From NCBI GenBank assembly GCA_002104905.1, contig MCFE01000683.1, positions 1 through 46,103 of the forward strand: a DNA stretch of 46,103 nucleotides, in the 5' to 3' direction. A program made the translations under genes and the position numbers. The notes beneath the pieces were generated by a model. It worked only from the letters and a program-made list of their open reading frames with translations, was not told the DNA's origin and did not search any database. Numbering within the stretch: the stretch's first letter is position 1; each line of letters opens with the position of its first letter. Positions 34,524 to 45,931 of this stretch are shown here, one piece after another. The stretch is from Basidiobolus meristosporus CBS 931.73. Lineage: Eukaryota; Basidiobolomycota; Basidiobolomycetes; Basidiobolales; Basidiobolaceae.

Positions 34524-36948
34524 TGATATACGGAGAGTGGATGTAAAATATAGCCTTGCGTTAGGTAGTAGCAAGAACAAGGACGTAATGAATAGAAAGT
34601 CGGAAGAAATTTGCGTAGTGCCAGTGAATCTGGAGATCTGCTGGTGAACTGACTGAGAGTAGAGGAATGATGGTCATCAGTGGGCGATCAGTGAGATTAT
34701 ATAAACATGATCTCAGTCCTGGGTAAAGTCATTGCCGAATATGGTGCGTGATACCAGCTGAATTCTTGTCGACAATCTCTTTAGAAATTTTCACACCTGT
34801 TACATTAGCTTTCTATACTGATTCTCGAATTGCAGCGATAGGCCAATAACAAAGCATACACCATTTGAGAATAATCTGACAAAGTGCTGTGCCGACTGCG
34901 ATCTGATGGGAATTAGCTGAATGCGGCGGTGATGATTGAGCCGCTTGAGATCCAGTCAATTGGAACGAAGTCCACCAGTGAAAGTCTATTTGCCACAGAT
35001 CACTGACTGGGCTTGGGTTGAAGGAGACCTTATTAATCTTTTTTACGTCAGCGAGAACAATTCGGGGAATTGTCATGGCTGCCTACAAGAGTGGTAAGTA
35101 TCCAGTGACTAATGATATGCGGCCTGTCCATCAATTGGGTATCTTTATCGACGCAAAACTTCTGTAAATATTCCTTAAATTTCTAAAACTAGGCGCCAGG
35201 GCTATTCTTGGTAATCCGAGTGGCTAGATGGCCCACTCTAGATCACTTACGGTTTGGGCATAGTGCTCATCTAGATTTGATAGCTATGTGATCGAAAACC
35301 TATACAACTATGGAATCCACTTCCCATTTCCGGATCGATCATTCTTACGCCATTGGCAAATGGCAACTCTTCTGTACGGAAGTAATTTTTGTATGCCCCG
35401 CAGCTGGGGTAGAGTTCTTTTGTACCAATATGGGCGATATTAAGCGTATATTGTATAGGATGTGCTTGCCGTTATTTCCGATTTGATGCGCGTAGCCCGA
35501 TTTGAATGGCCACTTCGAACCTCGCCATTGTAATAGCAGAGGCAATGCTCAGTAATCGTACAGTTTCATTTTGTCAGATGCGCTGCGCAGCAGAGTTAAT
35601 GCAATGCTCTGCGCATTGACTACGGTCTGGTGGTCGCCAAGCCTACACACTAAGCCCAGGGGAATGTTTCTTCGCCAGTGGTCGTAACAACGTCAGCTAT
35701 GGTGAGTAAAGGCTGTATATTCTAATCCAAGTCCTCTATTCAACTGATTGGTCGAACTCGATGTTGTAGTAACGCACGACTTGAAGCACACATATATGAT
35801 ATAAACGACAAACATGGAATGGTTCCTATGTTTAGCAGAATGTCGAAAAAAGCCGGGTAAATTGGCAACTCGGGTTGTGGATTACCCAAATTGGTTTGGT
35901 ACATATTGTCGCTATGCATGGCATTTAGACCAAAGAATACCCAATTGTTACAAACTCGGTAATCGCTAACTTCTCTACGTTGCTTGCTTTGTTCTGGGAG
36001 CATATAGGTTAAATGTGTGTATTGCTTGATTAAGCGAAGACACCCATTGACTGAATGTTTCATCGGCCAGAACTAGGAAGCCATGGCTTGGTCCACTGCC
36101 ACTCAGTTTTTTCAATGACCCCATACAATTTCATATACGGAGCCTGCTTAATAACACCAAGCTGATTATTTTTGAAGTTCCGTATTTCATAGCAGTATCT
36201 ACCATTAGTCATTACAAGTGTCCGATGCCTTCAAATAGAGCTTCGTCACATTAATTAGTAAAAACCACTCTCAATCACAAGATGAAACTCAAAATTCATT
36301 TGTGCATACATATACGCACCTTTGGATATCGAGAATGCATTATACCTTTATCTGAGCTCAGGATCGCTTGAATTCTACCTGATAACCGTTACTTTGTGAT
36401 GACAAAATCGAATTTCTACAACTAACGTTTTATCCCTCTTCAACTGGGCCAAATTTCTGAAATATTAGCAAAGCATCTAATCAATTTTATATTTGTTAGA
36501 TAAATATCAACGAGATATTATCATATAAGATCTGATCGAATCTACCTATTAAGTAAGCGATATTTTTCCTGAAAAAATTCAATTTCTACAGTGATGTAGT
36601 ATTATAAGGTATGATATTACCATTGACTAATACTGCGCTTGAATTCCGTGTATGAGGATTCTGTACTTCTTCTACATGCCCTTCCAAGGGAATGAAAAGC
36701 TTGATTATTTCTATCCAAATGGACTTCAGAGCAGCTTAAGTGACGTCTCTGGAGAGTTGAGTATGTTTCATAATCTCGAAGCATCCTAAAGTGTCTATGC
36801 AATCTAAAGAATTTTGGATCAATTCAGTTATTGTACCCAGAGCGCGCCACAGTATACCAGAGGTACTGATAGAGCATCCAGGTGAGCCTGGGGTAAGGGA
36901 GGTAAGAATGCAAACTCAATAGTATCATAGTCAAATTGGTGTAGTTCT
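34524..36948. other. gene-poor intergenic stretch
   Basis: About 2.4 kb. Minus-strand open frames at 34813-35076 (87 codons) and 35740-36063 (107 codons) begin with ATG but show no motif; they are recorded here and not called. The right end becomes strongly AT-rich before the LTR nest begins. Confidence 0.45.
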
Positions 36949-37103
36949 TGTTGTAAGAGTCTTGGGGATATTGCAAGTGATTCAGAGAATAAGATGATAA
37001 TGTACTTTTCACATGTTGATTTATTGAATGTAAAAGTAGTATCCGTACCTTGACATGGACCTGGGAAGCAAAACATGTAGGATATGCTAATAAAGGTCCC
37101 AAG
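36949..37103 (-). repeat. partial copia LTR (fragment G)
   Basis: 155 bp matching one end of the 349-bp LTR, from TGTTGTAAGAG through the tracts equivalent to ggtcc. It is cut off by the next LTR at 37104, so the newer element landed inside it. Confidence 0.8.
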
Positions 37104-37697
37104 TGTTGTAAGAGAATTGGAGATATTGGAAGTGATTGGGAGAACAAGTAGATTATGTGGTTTTCACTTAATGATTTGTTGAATGTAAAAGAAGTTTTTA
37201 TACTTTTACATGATCTTGGCCTAGCAATTGCGTAGATTAGGTTTTGAAAGATCCCAAGTACATGTGTGCAAAGTTTGGGGCTGTTGGACAACTTATCTAA
37301 TTTTCATGTTCTAGGTACCTGATATTTTAGTAAAATATTTGAAGTAAATCCTGACAAGGAATTTGGTCAGTATTCTCTAGGATTTGAAGATAATGATCTC
37401 AGTGACTAAGTTAGGTGAATATTATGGTAGAACTACAAGTCTTTACAACACTCCCACTCAGCTAAATGTTTATACTGACTAGTCCTAATTTTGACCTAAG
37501 ATATTCAAACTTGTCTCTAGTTAATGGTTTGGTGAATATGTCTGCAATCATTTCATCTGTAGAATAGGAAGCTAAGCTAACTAATTTATTTGCTATAGCT
37601 TCATGTATGAAGTGATATCTGATATCTATGTGCTTAGTTCAAGCATGAAAAGTTGGATTTCTACCTAATTGTATAAATATCCTTATTATCTTAAAAC
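37104..37697 (-). mobile_element. copia element D: LTR plus RNase H end, truncated
   Basis: A 347-bp minus-oriented LTR (37104-37450) is followed by the polypurine tract (ctcccactca on the plus strand) and about 240 bp encoding, on the minus strand, the end of RNase H. The element is then broken by a plus-oriented LTR at 37698. The sequence parallels 39394-39640 of the complete copy but with several stops and differences, so D is older. Confidence 0.8.
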
Positions 37698-39008
37698 TGT
37701 TGTAAAAATTTGTAATTCCACCTTAATATACTCCTAACTTAGTGACTTAAATCATTACCTTCAAATCCTAGGGAATACTGACCAAATTTCTTGTTGGGAT
37801 TTATTTAGAATATTTTCACCAAATTACCTGGTACCCATAACATGAAAGTTAGATAAGTTGGCCAAACACCCCAAACTTTGCACACTTGTTCTTAGAATCT
37901 TCCTTAGCCTATTCTACATGTTTGCTATGCCAAGACCATGTAAAAGTATAAATACTACTTTAACATTCAATAAATCATTAAGTGAAAACCACATAATCTA
38001 CTTGTCCTCTCAATCACTTCCAATATCTTCTAGACTCTTACAATAGGTTATGAGCCCTAAGCTGTCACTCTCTGCAATGTCCACTACTGCTATTACTGGA
38101 ATTTTTTCCTCTGCTGAAAAGTTGGACAGATCTAACTACCAAGTGTGGAAGGTGACAATGAAGATGCTGCTACAAGAAAGAAGCCTTTGGGATTGCCATG
38201 GGAGAAGAATGCCCTCCTAAAAACATGGGAGAGGAAGCCTTAGAGTACCAGAAGAAAGACTAAAGTGCCTTTAACTGCATTTGCCTTAAAGTCAAAGACA
38301 AATTGCTAATTCAATGCTCTAGAGCATAAATGACTAAGAATGCCTGAAAGGCATTATAAGACACCTACCAGTCATGTTTTGCTGCTAAGAAAATGTATCT
38401 GAGACAAAAATTCTTTGCTACAAAGTTGCAGCCAGGAGTAGAAATGAGAAATCTAATTCACAAAACTACCATACTGGTAGATGAGATGGAATCTGTGGGT
38501 GTACCAACTAATGATGTGGATGTGATGGTAACCATCTTGAATAGCCTGACAGACAGGTTTCAGGACCTTGTATCAGCCCTAGAGTCCAGAACTGAAGATT
38601 TGACCTTAAATTATATATATGGAAGGCTCCTGGATGAAGAATTAAGAAAATCAAGCACCAATAAGAAGGAAGAAGAAAATGCTTTAATTAGCAATGATAA
38701 CCAATAAAGGAGGTACCCAAGACCCTACAAAGGCAACAGCTACCTGTTTGCAACTACTGCAAAAGGAAAGGACACACATCAGACCAGTGTCCCAAAAGGA
38801 GAGATAATCAGCAAAAGAAGCCTGAATATGGAAATACTACAACAACTGAAGATAGACTATTCATATCTGCACTAAATATGACCACAAACAAGGATTCTCA
38901 GATGTGGTTTATTGACTCTGGAGCATCTCAACACTTAACACACCAAAAAGAACTTTTTACCCAATACCAAGAGATTCCAATCAAGAAGGTTTTCATGGGT
39001 GACAATAG
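37698..39008 (+). mobile_element. copia element E: 5' LTR and broken gag
   Basis: A plus-oriented LTR (37698-38045, ending ACAATA) is followed by the primer-binding site GGTTATGAGCCC (38046-38057) and gag. Gag is interrupted by frameshifts and stops near 38195, 38260 and 38704 but still shows the zinc knuckle (CNYCKRKGHTSDQC region) and the protease start WFIDSGASQH at about 38900. It stops at 39008, where another LTR begins, so the rest was displaced or lost. Open pieces at 38393-38707 and 38878-39008 are parts of this pseudogene. Confidence 0.85.
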
Positions 39009-39044
39009 TGTTGTAAGAGTCTTGGAGATATTGGAAGTGAATGG
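39009..39044 (-). repeat. LTR fragment F, left piece (host site of copy B)
   Basis: 36 bp with the TGTTGTAAGAGTC end of a minus-oriented LTR, ending in AATGG, the target duplicated by copy B. Its continuation lies at 43732-43807 on the far side of copy B. Confidence 0.85.
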
Positions 39045-39393
39045 TGTTGTAAGAGTCTTGGAGATATTGGAAGTGATTTGGAGAACAAGTAGATTATGTG
39101 GTTTTCACTTAATGATTTATTGAATGTAAAAGTAGTATTTATACTTTTACCTGGTCTAGGCATTACAAACATGTAGAATAGGTTAAGGAAGGTCCAAAGA
39201 ACATGTGTGCAAAGTTTGGGGCTGTTTGGACAACTTTGAGAATTCTCATGTTCTGGGTACCTGGTATTTTGGTGAAAATATTCTAAGTAAATCCCAACAA
39301 GGAATTTGGTCAGTATTCTCTAGGATTTGAAGGTGATGATCTAAGTGACTAAGTTAGGTGAATATTTAGGTGGAAATACAAATTTTTACAACA
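39045..39393 (-). repeat. 3' LTR of copy B
   Basis: 349 bp, TGTTG...ACAACA. The plus-strand neighbour ctcccactcagcc is the complement of the polypurine tract that primes plus-strand DNA. Confidence 0.95.
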
Positions 39394-41125
39394 CTCCCAC
39401 TCAGCCAAATGTTCATACTGACTAGTCCTAATTTTGACCTAAGATATTCAAACTTGTCTCTAGCTAATGGTTTGGTGAATATGTTCGCAATCATTTCATC
39501 TGTAGAACAGTAAGCTAAGCTAACTAAGTTATTCTCTATAGCTTCACATATGAAATGATGTCTAATATCTATGTGCTTGGTTCTAGCATGAAAAGTTGGA
39601 TTTCTACCTAATTGTATACATCCTTGATTATCTTGAAATAAAGTAATAGGCGTTTTTTGACATAGGCCTAAATCTGTAAAGAGCTTTCTTAACCACATTG
39701 CTTCTTTTGTAGCTTCACAGGCTGCCATATACTCTGCCTCTGTAGTAGAAAGTGCTACGGTTGGTTGCTTTCTTGAATTCCATGAAATTGCTCCTTTACA
39801 GTAAAGAAAGGTGTATCCTGTGGTGGATCTTCTGTCTTCCAAATTTTGTCCCCAATCAGCATCAGAGTATCCCACAAGATCCTGTTCTGAGTCCTTATAA
39901 GTGTATCTTAAGCAGATATCAGCAGTTCCTTTTAGGTATCTAAAAATCCGCTTAACTGCTGCAATATGATCAGATCCATAATTCTGATTATGTTGGCTGA
40001 CAACTCCCACTGAATATGAGATATCTGGACGTGATCCAAGCATGATATACATCAGACTGCCGGCCATAGATTGATAAGGAATGTCAGGGCTTTCAGATGG
40101 CACCAAGCTCTCTTGATTTGGTTGAGTTTTGACCAAGTTAAGGTTTGTCTCCATTGGGGTAGCTGCAGGTTCACAGTCTTCCATTTTGTACTTCTTTAGT
40201 ATATCTTGAATATACTTGGATTGGCTTAGGGTAATAGTCTGGGTACTTCTGTCTATGGAGAACGTAATCCCTAAGTAGTAACTAAGTTCTCCTAGATTGG
40301 ACATCTTGAACTCTTTAGATAGGCTGGATTTAGTTTCTTTCAATGTTTCTAGGTTATTGGCGGCTATAATAAGATCATTCACATGCAGAGCTAATAGAAC
40401 TGGATTTGCTCTATCTGGCCTATAGTATATACTATAGTCAGCATTACTTCTTTTGAAACTCAAGGATTCCAAATAGAATCTATCTTGCAATTCCAGGCTC
40501 TTGGTGATTGTTTGAGACCATATAGTGACTTTTTAAGCTTGCAGACCAAATGGGGGTTATCTTGGTCAGCAAACCCATCAGGCTGGTCCATATACATGTC
40601 CTCATCAAGTTCTGCATTTGAAAATGCAGTTTTTACATCCATTTGATGAATAAGAAACTTATATTGGGCTGCAGTAGCCAATATTAATCTGATGGAATTA
40701 AACTTGGCTACTGGTGCAAAGGTCTCAGTATAGTCAAGTCCTTTTGTTTGAGAGTATCCTTTGGCTACAAGTCTTGCTTTGAATCTTTCAATTGTACCAT
40801 CAGCCTTGTATTTTGTCTTGAAGACCCATCTGCATCCAATTGACTTTTGGTTGATTGGTAACTTGACTAAGTCCCAAGTTTGAATTTCCATCAGGGCCTG
40901 ATATTCCTCAGTCATTGCAGATCTCCAAAACTTTGTCTCAGGGCTATTTAGGGCCTCTTTTACAGTCTGGGGTTCATCAATATGGACTGAATGGGCATAG
41001 GCTAAGTTTGTACCCTCATTAATATAGTAATTTGGACTATTTCTTGTCCAATTGGATCTCCAGGCATTTGATACTGGAATGATCACTTCTGGGATATTCC
41101 TGGGCACTGATTCTGGCTGAACCAC
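39366..41125 (-). pseudogene. copia reverse transcriptase / RNase H region of copy B (frameshifted)
   Basis: Two frames, 41125-40460 and 40490-39366, join at a 1-nt frameshift after LKQSPRAWN. The first has the RT start (IGCRWVFKTKY, RFKARLVAKGYSQ) and the first catalytic region HQMDVKTAF. The second should contain YVDD but reads LALHVNDLIIA, so the first Asp of the catalytic pair is Asn. RNase H follows: GYSDADWG, ALSTTEAEYMA and TKHIDIRHHF. The family copies RNA into DNA and degrades the RNA strand; with the frameshift and the missing Asp this copy should be inactive. Confidence 0.9.
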
Positions 41126-41904
41126 GGTTGTAGAGTCCTCTGGAGTGGAATATTTTCATTGTTTTGCTCTGATTCGATCCTGACAATTGGTGGACTTGAG
41201 ATCAAATTTTTGTCATCATCTGATGTCATTTTTTGTGAAAATTTTGCATTTTCATCAAACAAAACACCCCTGGACTTGATCAGCTTCTTTGCTTTGGTAT
41301 TGTAGAGTCTGTATGCCTTACTCTCATTGCAGTAGCCCAAAAATATGCATTTTACACTTTTTGGCTCAAGTTTTGACTGATTTCCGGCCAGTTTTTTGGC
41401 ATATGCTGTACACCCAAATATTCTTAGATGTTCTGCTCTTGGTCTGTATCCATACCATGCTTCAAATGGAGTAGAATCACAAAGTATTCTGTTATAACTC
41501 CTATTTTTAAGGTATACAGCAGTGGCAACTGATTCCGCCCAAAAATCATAGGATAATTTTTGATCATGGATCATAGATCTTGCCATATCAATTATTGATC
41601 TGTTAGCTTGTTCTGCTACTCCATTTTGCTGTGGGGAGTATGGTACAGTAGTCTCTTGCTTTATCCCATGAATTTTGCAGAAGTGGATGAAGAGTTTTGA
41701 GGTATATTCTCCACCTTTGTCAGAGCATATTTTCTTGATTTTTTCACCAGTTTCTCTCTCCACCATGGCTTTAAACTCCCTGAGCTTAGACAAAGCTTCT
41801 TCCTTACTCTCCATGAAGTAGACCCATGTGTATCTTGTAAAATCATCAATAAAAGTGATTAAATACTTCATCCCGCCTAGGATAAATTTTGCATAGGTCC
41901 ACAC
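41083..41904 (-). pseudogene. copia integrase core of copy B (in a shifted frame)
   Basis: Encodes the DDE core: LITFIDDFTRYTWVYF (first Asp), CSDKGGEY (second Asp) and YSPQQNGVAEQANRS (Glu), then FGCTAYA and KCIFLGY. The family inserts the element DNA into the genome. The frame is offset by -1 relative to the upstream gag-protease frame, from a 1-nt deletion near 41880 just after the heptamer AAATTTA. A further frameshift near 41150 separates it from the reverse transcriptase. Confidence 0.9.
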
Positions 41905-43369
41905 AGATCTGAGTGAATTAGATCTAACTTTTCCTTAGTTTTGATTAACCCAGAGCTCTTGAACAGTTGTCTGGCTTGTTTCCCATATATGCAGGCGTCA
42001 CAGTGCTCCAAATTAGCTGGTGGATCAATTTTCACTTCAGAAATTAGCTGATCTTTGTTCATTTTGCACAAATAATCAAAATTGATGTGCCCAAATCTCC
42101 TGTGCCAAAGTATTGGTGTTTCTTCATTTAAGTTACTTATATTGGCTTCCAGATATGATGGAATATAAGTCAACTAGTATAGATTCTGAACTCTGATGCC
42201 CAAAGCAATATGAGCACCATTTTGATCGGTGATCCTGCATCCAGAATTGTCAATACAGAAACTGAGTCCTTCTGCTTTGGCCTTGCTTACAGAGAGTAGG
42301 TTCTTGGCTATTTCTGGTACATAGAGTACTTCTTTAAAGGTCAGTGTATGGCTTCCTTCACTGCTTCTAAGGTTTACTTGGATAGTTCCTTCTCCCACTG
42401 CATCAAGTGCTCTATTGTCACCCATGAAAACCTTCTTAATTGGAATTTCTTGATATTGGGTAAAAAGTTCTTTTTGGTGTGTAAAGTGTTGAGATGCTCC
42501 AGAGTCAATATACCACATCTGAGAATCCTTGTTTGTGGTCATATTTAGTGCAGATATGAATAGTCTATCTTCAGTTGTTGCAGCATTTCCATATTCAGGC
42601 TTCTTTTGCTGATTATCTTTCTTTTTGAGACACCGGTCTGATGTGTGTCCTTTCCTTTTGCAGTAGTTACAAAACAGGTTGCTGTTGCCTTTGTAGGGTC
42701 TTTGGTACCTCCTTTGTTGGTTATCATTGCTTATTAAAGCATTTTCTTCTTCCTTCTTATTGGCGCTTGATTTTCTTAATTCTTCATCCAGGAGCCTTCC
42801 ATATATGTAATTTAAGGTCAAATCTTTAGTTCTGGACTCTGGGGCTGAAACAAGGCCCTGAAACTTGTCTGTCAGGCTATTCAGGATGGTAACTATCACA
42901 TCCTCATCAGTAGTTGGTACACCCACAGATTCCATCTCATCTACCAGCAGGTTAATTCTGTTAATTAGATTTTTCATTTCTTCTCCTGACAGCATCTTTG
43001 TAGTAAAGAATATTTGTCTCAGATATATTTTCTTAGCAGCTGAGCATGACTGGTAGGTGTCCTCTAATGCTTTCCAGGCATTCTTTGCTGTTTTTGCTCT
43101 TGAGCATTGAATTAGCAATTTGTCCTTGACATTAAGGCATATGCAGTTAAAGGCACTTTGTTCTTTCTTCTGGTACTTTAAGGCTTCCTCTCCCACGTTT
43201 TTAGGAGGGCATTCTTCTCCCATGACAATATCCCACAGGCCTCTTTCTTGTAGCAGCATCTTCATCTTCACCTTCCACACTTGGTAGTTAGATCCATCCA
43301 ACTTTTCAGCAGAGGGAAAAATTCCAGTAATAGCAGTAGTAGACATTGCAGAGAGTGACAGCTTGGGGC
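41877..43369 (-). pseudogene. copia gag-protease-pre-integrase region of copy B with an internal TAG
   Basis: One frame, opened by an ATG lying inside the primer-binding site (MSPKLSLS) and interrupted by TAG at 42176-42174. Gag has the Ty1/copia capsid region (NYQVWKVKMKMLL, WKALEDTYQS) and a CCHC zinc knuckle, CNYCKRKGHTSDRC. The protease has WYIDSGASQHF (DSGA active site). After the TAG come LWHRRFGHINFD and CDACIYGKQ, the HHCC zinc-binding part of integrase. Copy A has AAG where this copy has TAG. The frame ends at another TAG (41877-41879), where the integrase core continues in the -1 frame. Confidence 0.9.
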
Positions 43370-43377
43370 TCATAACC
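43366..43377 (-). other. primer-binding site of copy B
   Basis: On the minus strand GGTTATGAGCCC directly follows the LTR. It is complementary to the anticodon arm of initiator tRNA-Met (GGGCUCAUAACC in the yeast molecule), the mode of priming known for Drosophila copia, in which a tRNA half is the primer. The same 12 bases follow the LTRs at 38046 and 44157. Confidence 0.75.
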
Positions 43378-43726
43378 TGTTGTAAGAGTCTTGGAGATAT
43401 TGGAAGTGATTTGGAGAACAAGTAGATTATGTGGTTTTCACTTAATGATTTATTGAATGTTAAAGTAGTATTTATACTTTTACCTGGTCTTGGCATTACA
43501 AACATGTAGAATAGGTTAAGGAAGGTCCAAAGAACATGTGTGCAAAGTTTGGGGCTGTTTGGACAACTTTGAGAATTCTCATGTTCTGGGTACCTGGTAT
43601 TTTGGTGAAAATATTCTAAGTAAATCCCGACAAGGAATTTGGTCAGTATTCTCTAGGATTTGAAGGTGATGATCCAAGTGACTAAGTTAGGTGAATATTT
43701 AGGTGGAAATACAAATTTTTACAACA
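43378..43726 (-). repeat. 5' LTR of copy B
   Basis: 349 bp, same ends as the 3' LTR at 39045-39393. The target duplication AATGG follows at 43727-43731. Confidence 0.95.
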
Positions 43727-43807
43727 AATGGGAGGACAAGTAGATTATGTGGTGTTCTCTTATGATCTATTAAATGTAAAAGTAGTATTTATACTTTTAC
43801 ATGATCT
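43727..43807 (-). repeat. LTR fragment F, right piece
   Basis: Begins with the AATGG duplication and continues the minus-oriented LTR started at 39009. It is cut at 43807 by the LTR of copy C, so F is older than both B and C. Confidence 0.8.
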
Positions 43808-44156
43808 TGTTGTAAAAGTTAGTATTTCCACCTAAATATTCACCTAGCTTAATCACTTAGATCATCACCTTCAAATCCTAGAGAATACTGACCAAACTCC
43901 TTGTTGGGATTCACTTGGAATATTTTCACCAAAATACCAGGTACCCAGAACATGAGAATTCTCAAAGTTGTCCAAACAGCCCCAAACTTTGCACACATGT
44001 TCTTCAGACCTTCCTTAACCTATTCTACATGTTTGTAATGCCAAGACCAGGTAAAAGTATAAATACTACTTTAACATTCAATAAATCATTAAGTGAAAAC
44101 CACATAATCTACTTGTTCTCCAAATCACTTCCAATATCTCCAAGACTCTTACAACA
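43808..44156 (+). repeat. 5' LTR of copy C
   Basis: 349 bp from TGTTGTAAAAG to ACAACA. It contains TATAAATA (44058-44065), a likely promoter, and AATAAA (44080-44085), a likely poly(A) signal, in the order expected for U3 and R. Confidence 0.9.
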
Positions 44157-45931
44157 GGTTATGAGCCCCAAGCTGTCACTCTCTACAATGTCTACTACTG
44201 CTATCACTGGAATTTTTCCCTCTGCTGAAAAGTTGGATGGATCTAACTACCAAGTGTGGAAGGTGAAGATGGAGATGCTGCTACAAGAAAGAGGGCTTTG
44301 GGATATTGTCATGGGAGAAGAATGCCCTCCTAAAAACATGGGAGAGGAAGCCTTAAAGTACTAGAAGAAAGAACAAAGTGCCTTTAACTGCATTTGCCTT
44401 AATGTCAAGGACAAATTGCTAATTCCATGCTCAAGAGCAAAAACGGCAAAGAATGCCTGGAAAGCATTGGAAGACACCTACTAGTCATGTTCAGCCGCCA
44501 AGAAGATGTATCTGAGACAAAAATTCTTTACTACAAAGATGCTGTCAGGAGAAGAAATGAAAATCTAATTAATAAAATTACCCTGCTGGTAAATGAGATG
44601 GAATCTGTGGGTGTACCAACTACTGATGAGGATGTGATAGTTACCATCCTGAATAGCCTGACAGACAAGTTTCAGGGCCTTGTTTCAGCCCCAGAGTCCA
44701 GAACTAAAGATTTGACCTTAAATTACATATATGGAAGGCTCCTGGATGAAGAATTAAGAAAATCAAGCGCCAATAAGAAGGAAGAAGAAAATGCTTTAAT
44801 AAGCAATGATAACCAACAAAGGAGGTACCAAAGACCCTACAAAGGCAACAGCAACCTGTTTTGTAACTACTGCAAAAGGAAAGGACACACATCAGACCGG
44901 TGTCTCAAAAAGAAAGATAATCAGCAAAAGAAGCCTGAATATGGAAATGCTGCAACAACTGAAGATAGACTATTCATATCTGCACTAAATATGACCACAA
45001 ACAAGGATTCTCAGATGTGGTATATTGACTCTGGAGCATCTCAACACTTTACACACCAAAAAGAACTTTTTACCCAATATCAAGAAATTCCAATTAAGAA
45101 GGTTTTCATGGGTGACAATAGAGCACTTGATGCAGTGGGAGAAGGAACTATCCAAGTAAACCTTAGAAGCAGTGAAGGAAGCCATACACTGACCTTTAAA
45201 GAAGTACTCTATGTACCAGAAATAGCCAAGAACCTACTCTCTGTAAGCAAGGCCAAAGCAGAAGGACTCAGTTTCTGTATTGACAATTCTGGATGCAGGA
45301 TCACCGATCAAAATGGTGCTCATATTGCTTTGGGCATCAGAGTTCAGAATCTATACTAGTTGACTTATATTCCATCATATCTGGAAGCCAATATAAGTAA
45401 CTTAAATGAAGAAACACCAATGCTTTGGCACAGGAGATTTGGGCACATCAATTTTGATTATTTGTGCAAAATGAACAAAGATCAGCTAATTTCTGAAGTG
45501 AAAATTGATCCACCAGCTAATTTGGAGCACTGTGACGCCTGCATATATGGGAAACAAGCCAGACAACCGTTCAAGAGCTCTGGGTTAATCAAAACTAAGG
45601 AAAAGTTAGATCTAATTCACTCAGATCTGTGTGGACCTATGCAAAATTTATCCTAGGCAGGATGAAGTATTTAATCACTTTTATTGATGATTATACAAGA
45701 TACACATGGGTCTACTTCATGGAGAGTAAGGAAGAAGCTTTGTCTAAGCTCAGGGAGTTTAAAGCCATGGTGGAGAGAGAAACTGGTGAAAAAATCAAGA
45801 AAATATGCTCTGACAATGGTGGGAGAATATACCTCAAAACTCTTCATCCACTTCTGCAAAATTCATGGGATAAAGCAAGAGACTACTGTACCATACTCCC
45901 CACAGCAAAATGGAGTAGCAGAACAAGCTAA
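44157..45931 (+). pseudogene. gag-protease-integrase region of copy C, broken
   Basis: Open pieces run 44157-44364, 44427-45359, 45360-45656 and 45629-45931. The order of motifs is Gag capsid, CNYCKRKGHTSDRC knuckle, WYIDSGASQHF protease, LWHRRFGHINF and CDACIYGKQ zinc region, then LITFIDDYTRYTW of the integrase core. A further frameshift after 45820 puts YSPQQNGVAEQ in another frame. The product would be non-functional as written. Confidence 0.9.

Larger units (their letters stand above)
39045..43726 (-). mobile_element. full-length Ty1/copia retrotransposon (copy B), LTRs and TSD present
   Basis: 4682 bp between perfect 5-bp duplications AATGG (39040-39044 and 43727-43731). The 349-bp LTRs (39045-39393 and 43378-43726) run TG...CA and differ at four positions by my reading, about 1%. 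Read on the minus strand: primer-binding site (43377-43366), gag, protease, integrase, reverse transcriptase, RNase H, polypurine tract GAGTGGGAG, LTR. The order integrase before reverse transcriptase defines Ty1/copia. The coding region has one in-frame TAG and at least three frameshifts, and the RT active site is altered, so this copy cannot be autonomous. It was inserted into LTR fragment F. Confidence 0.95.
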
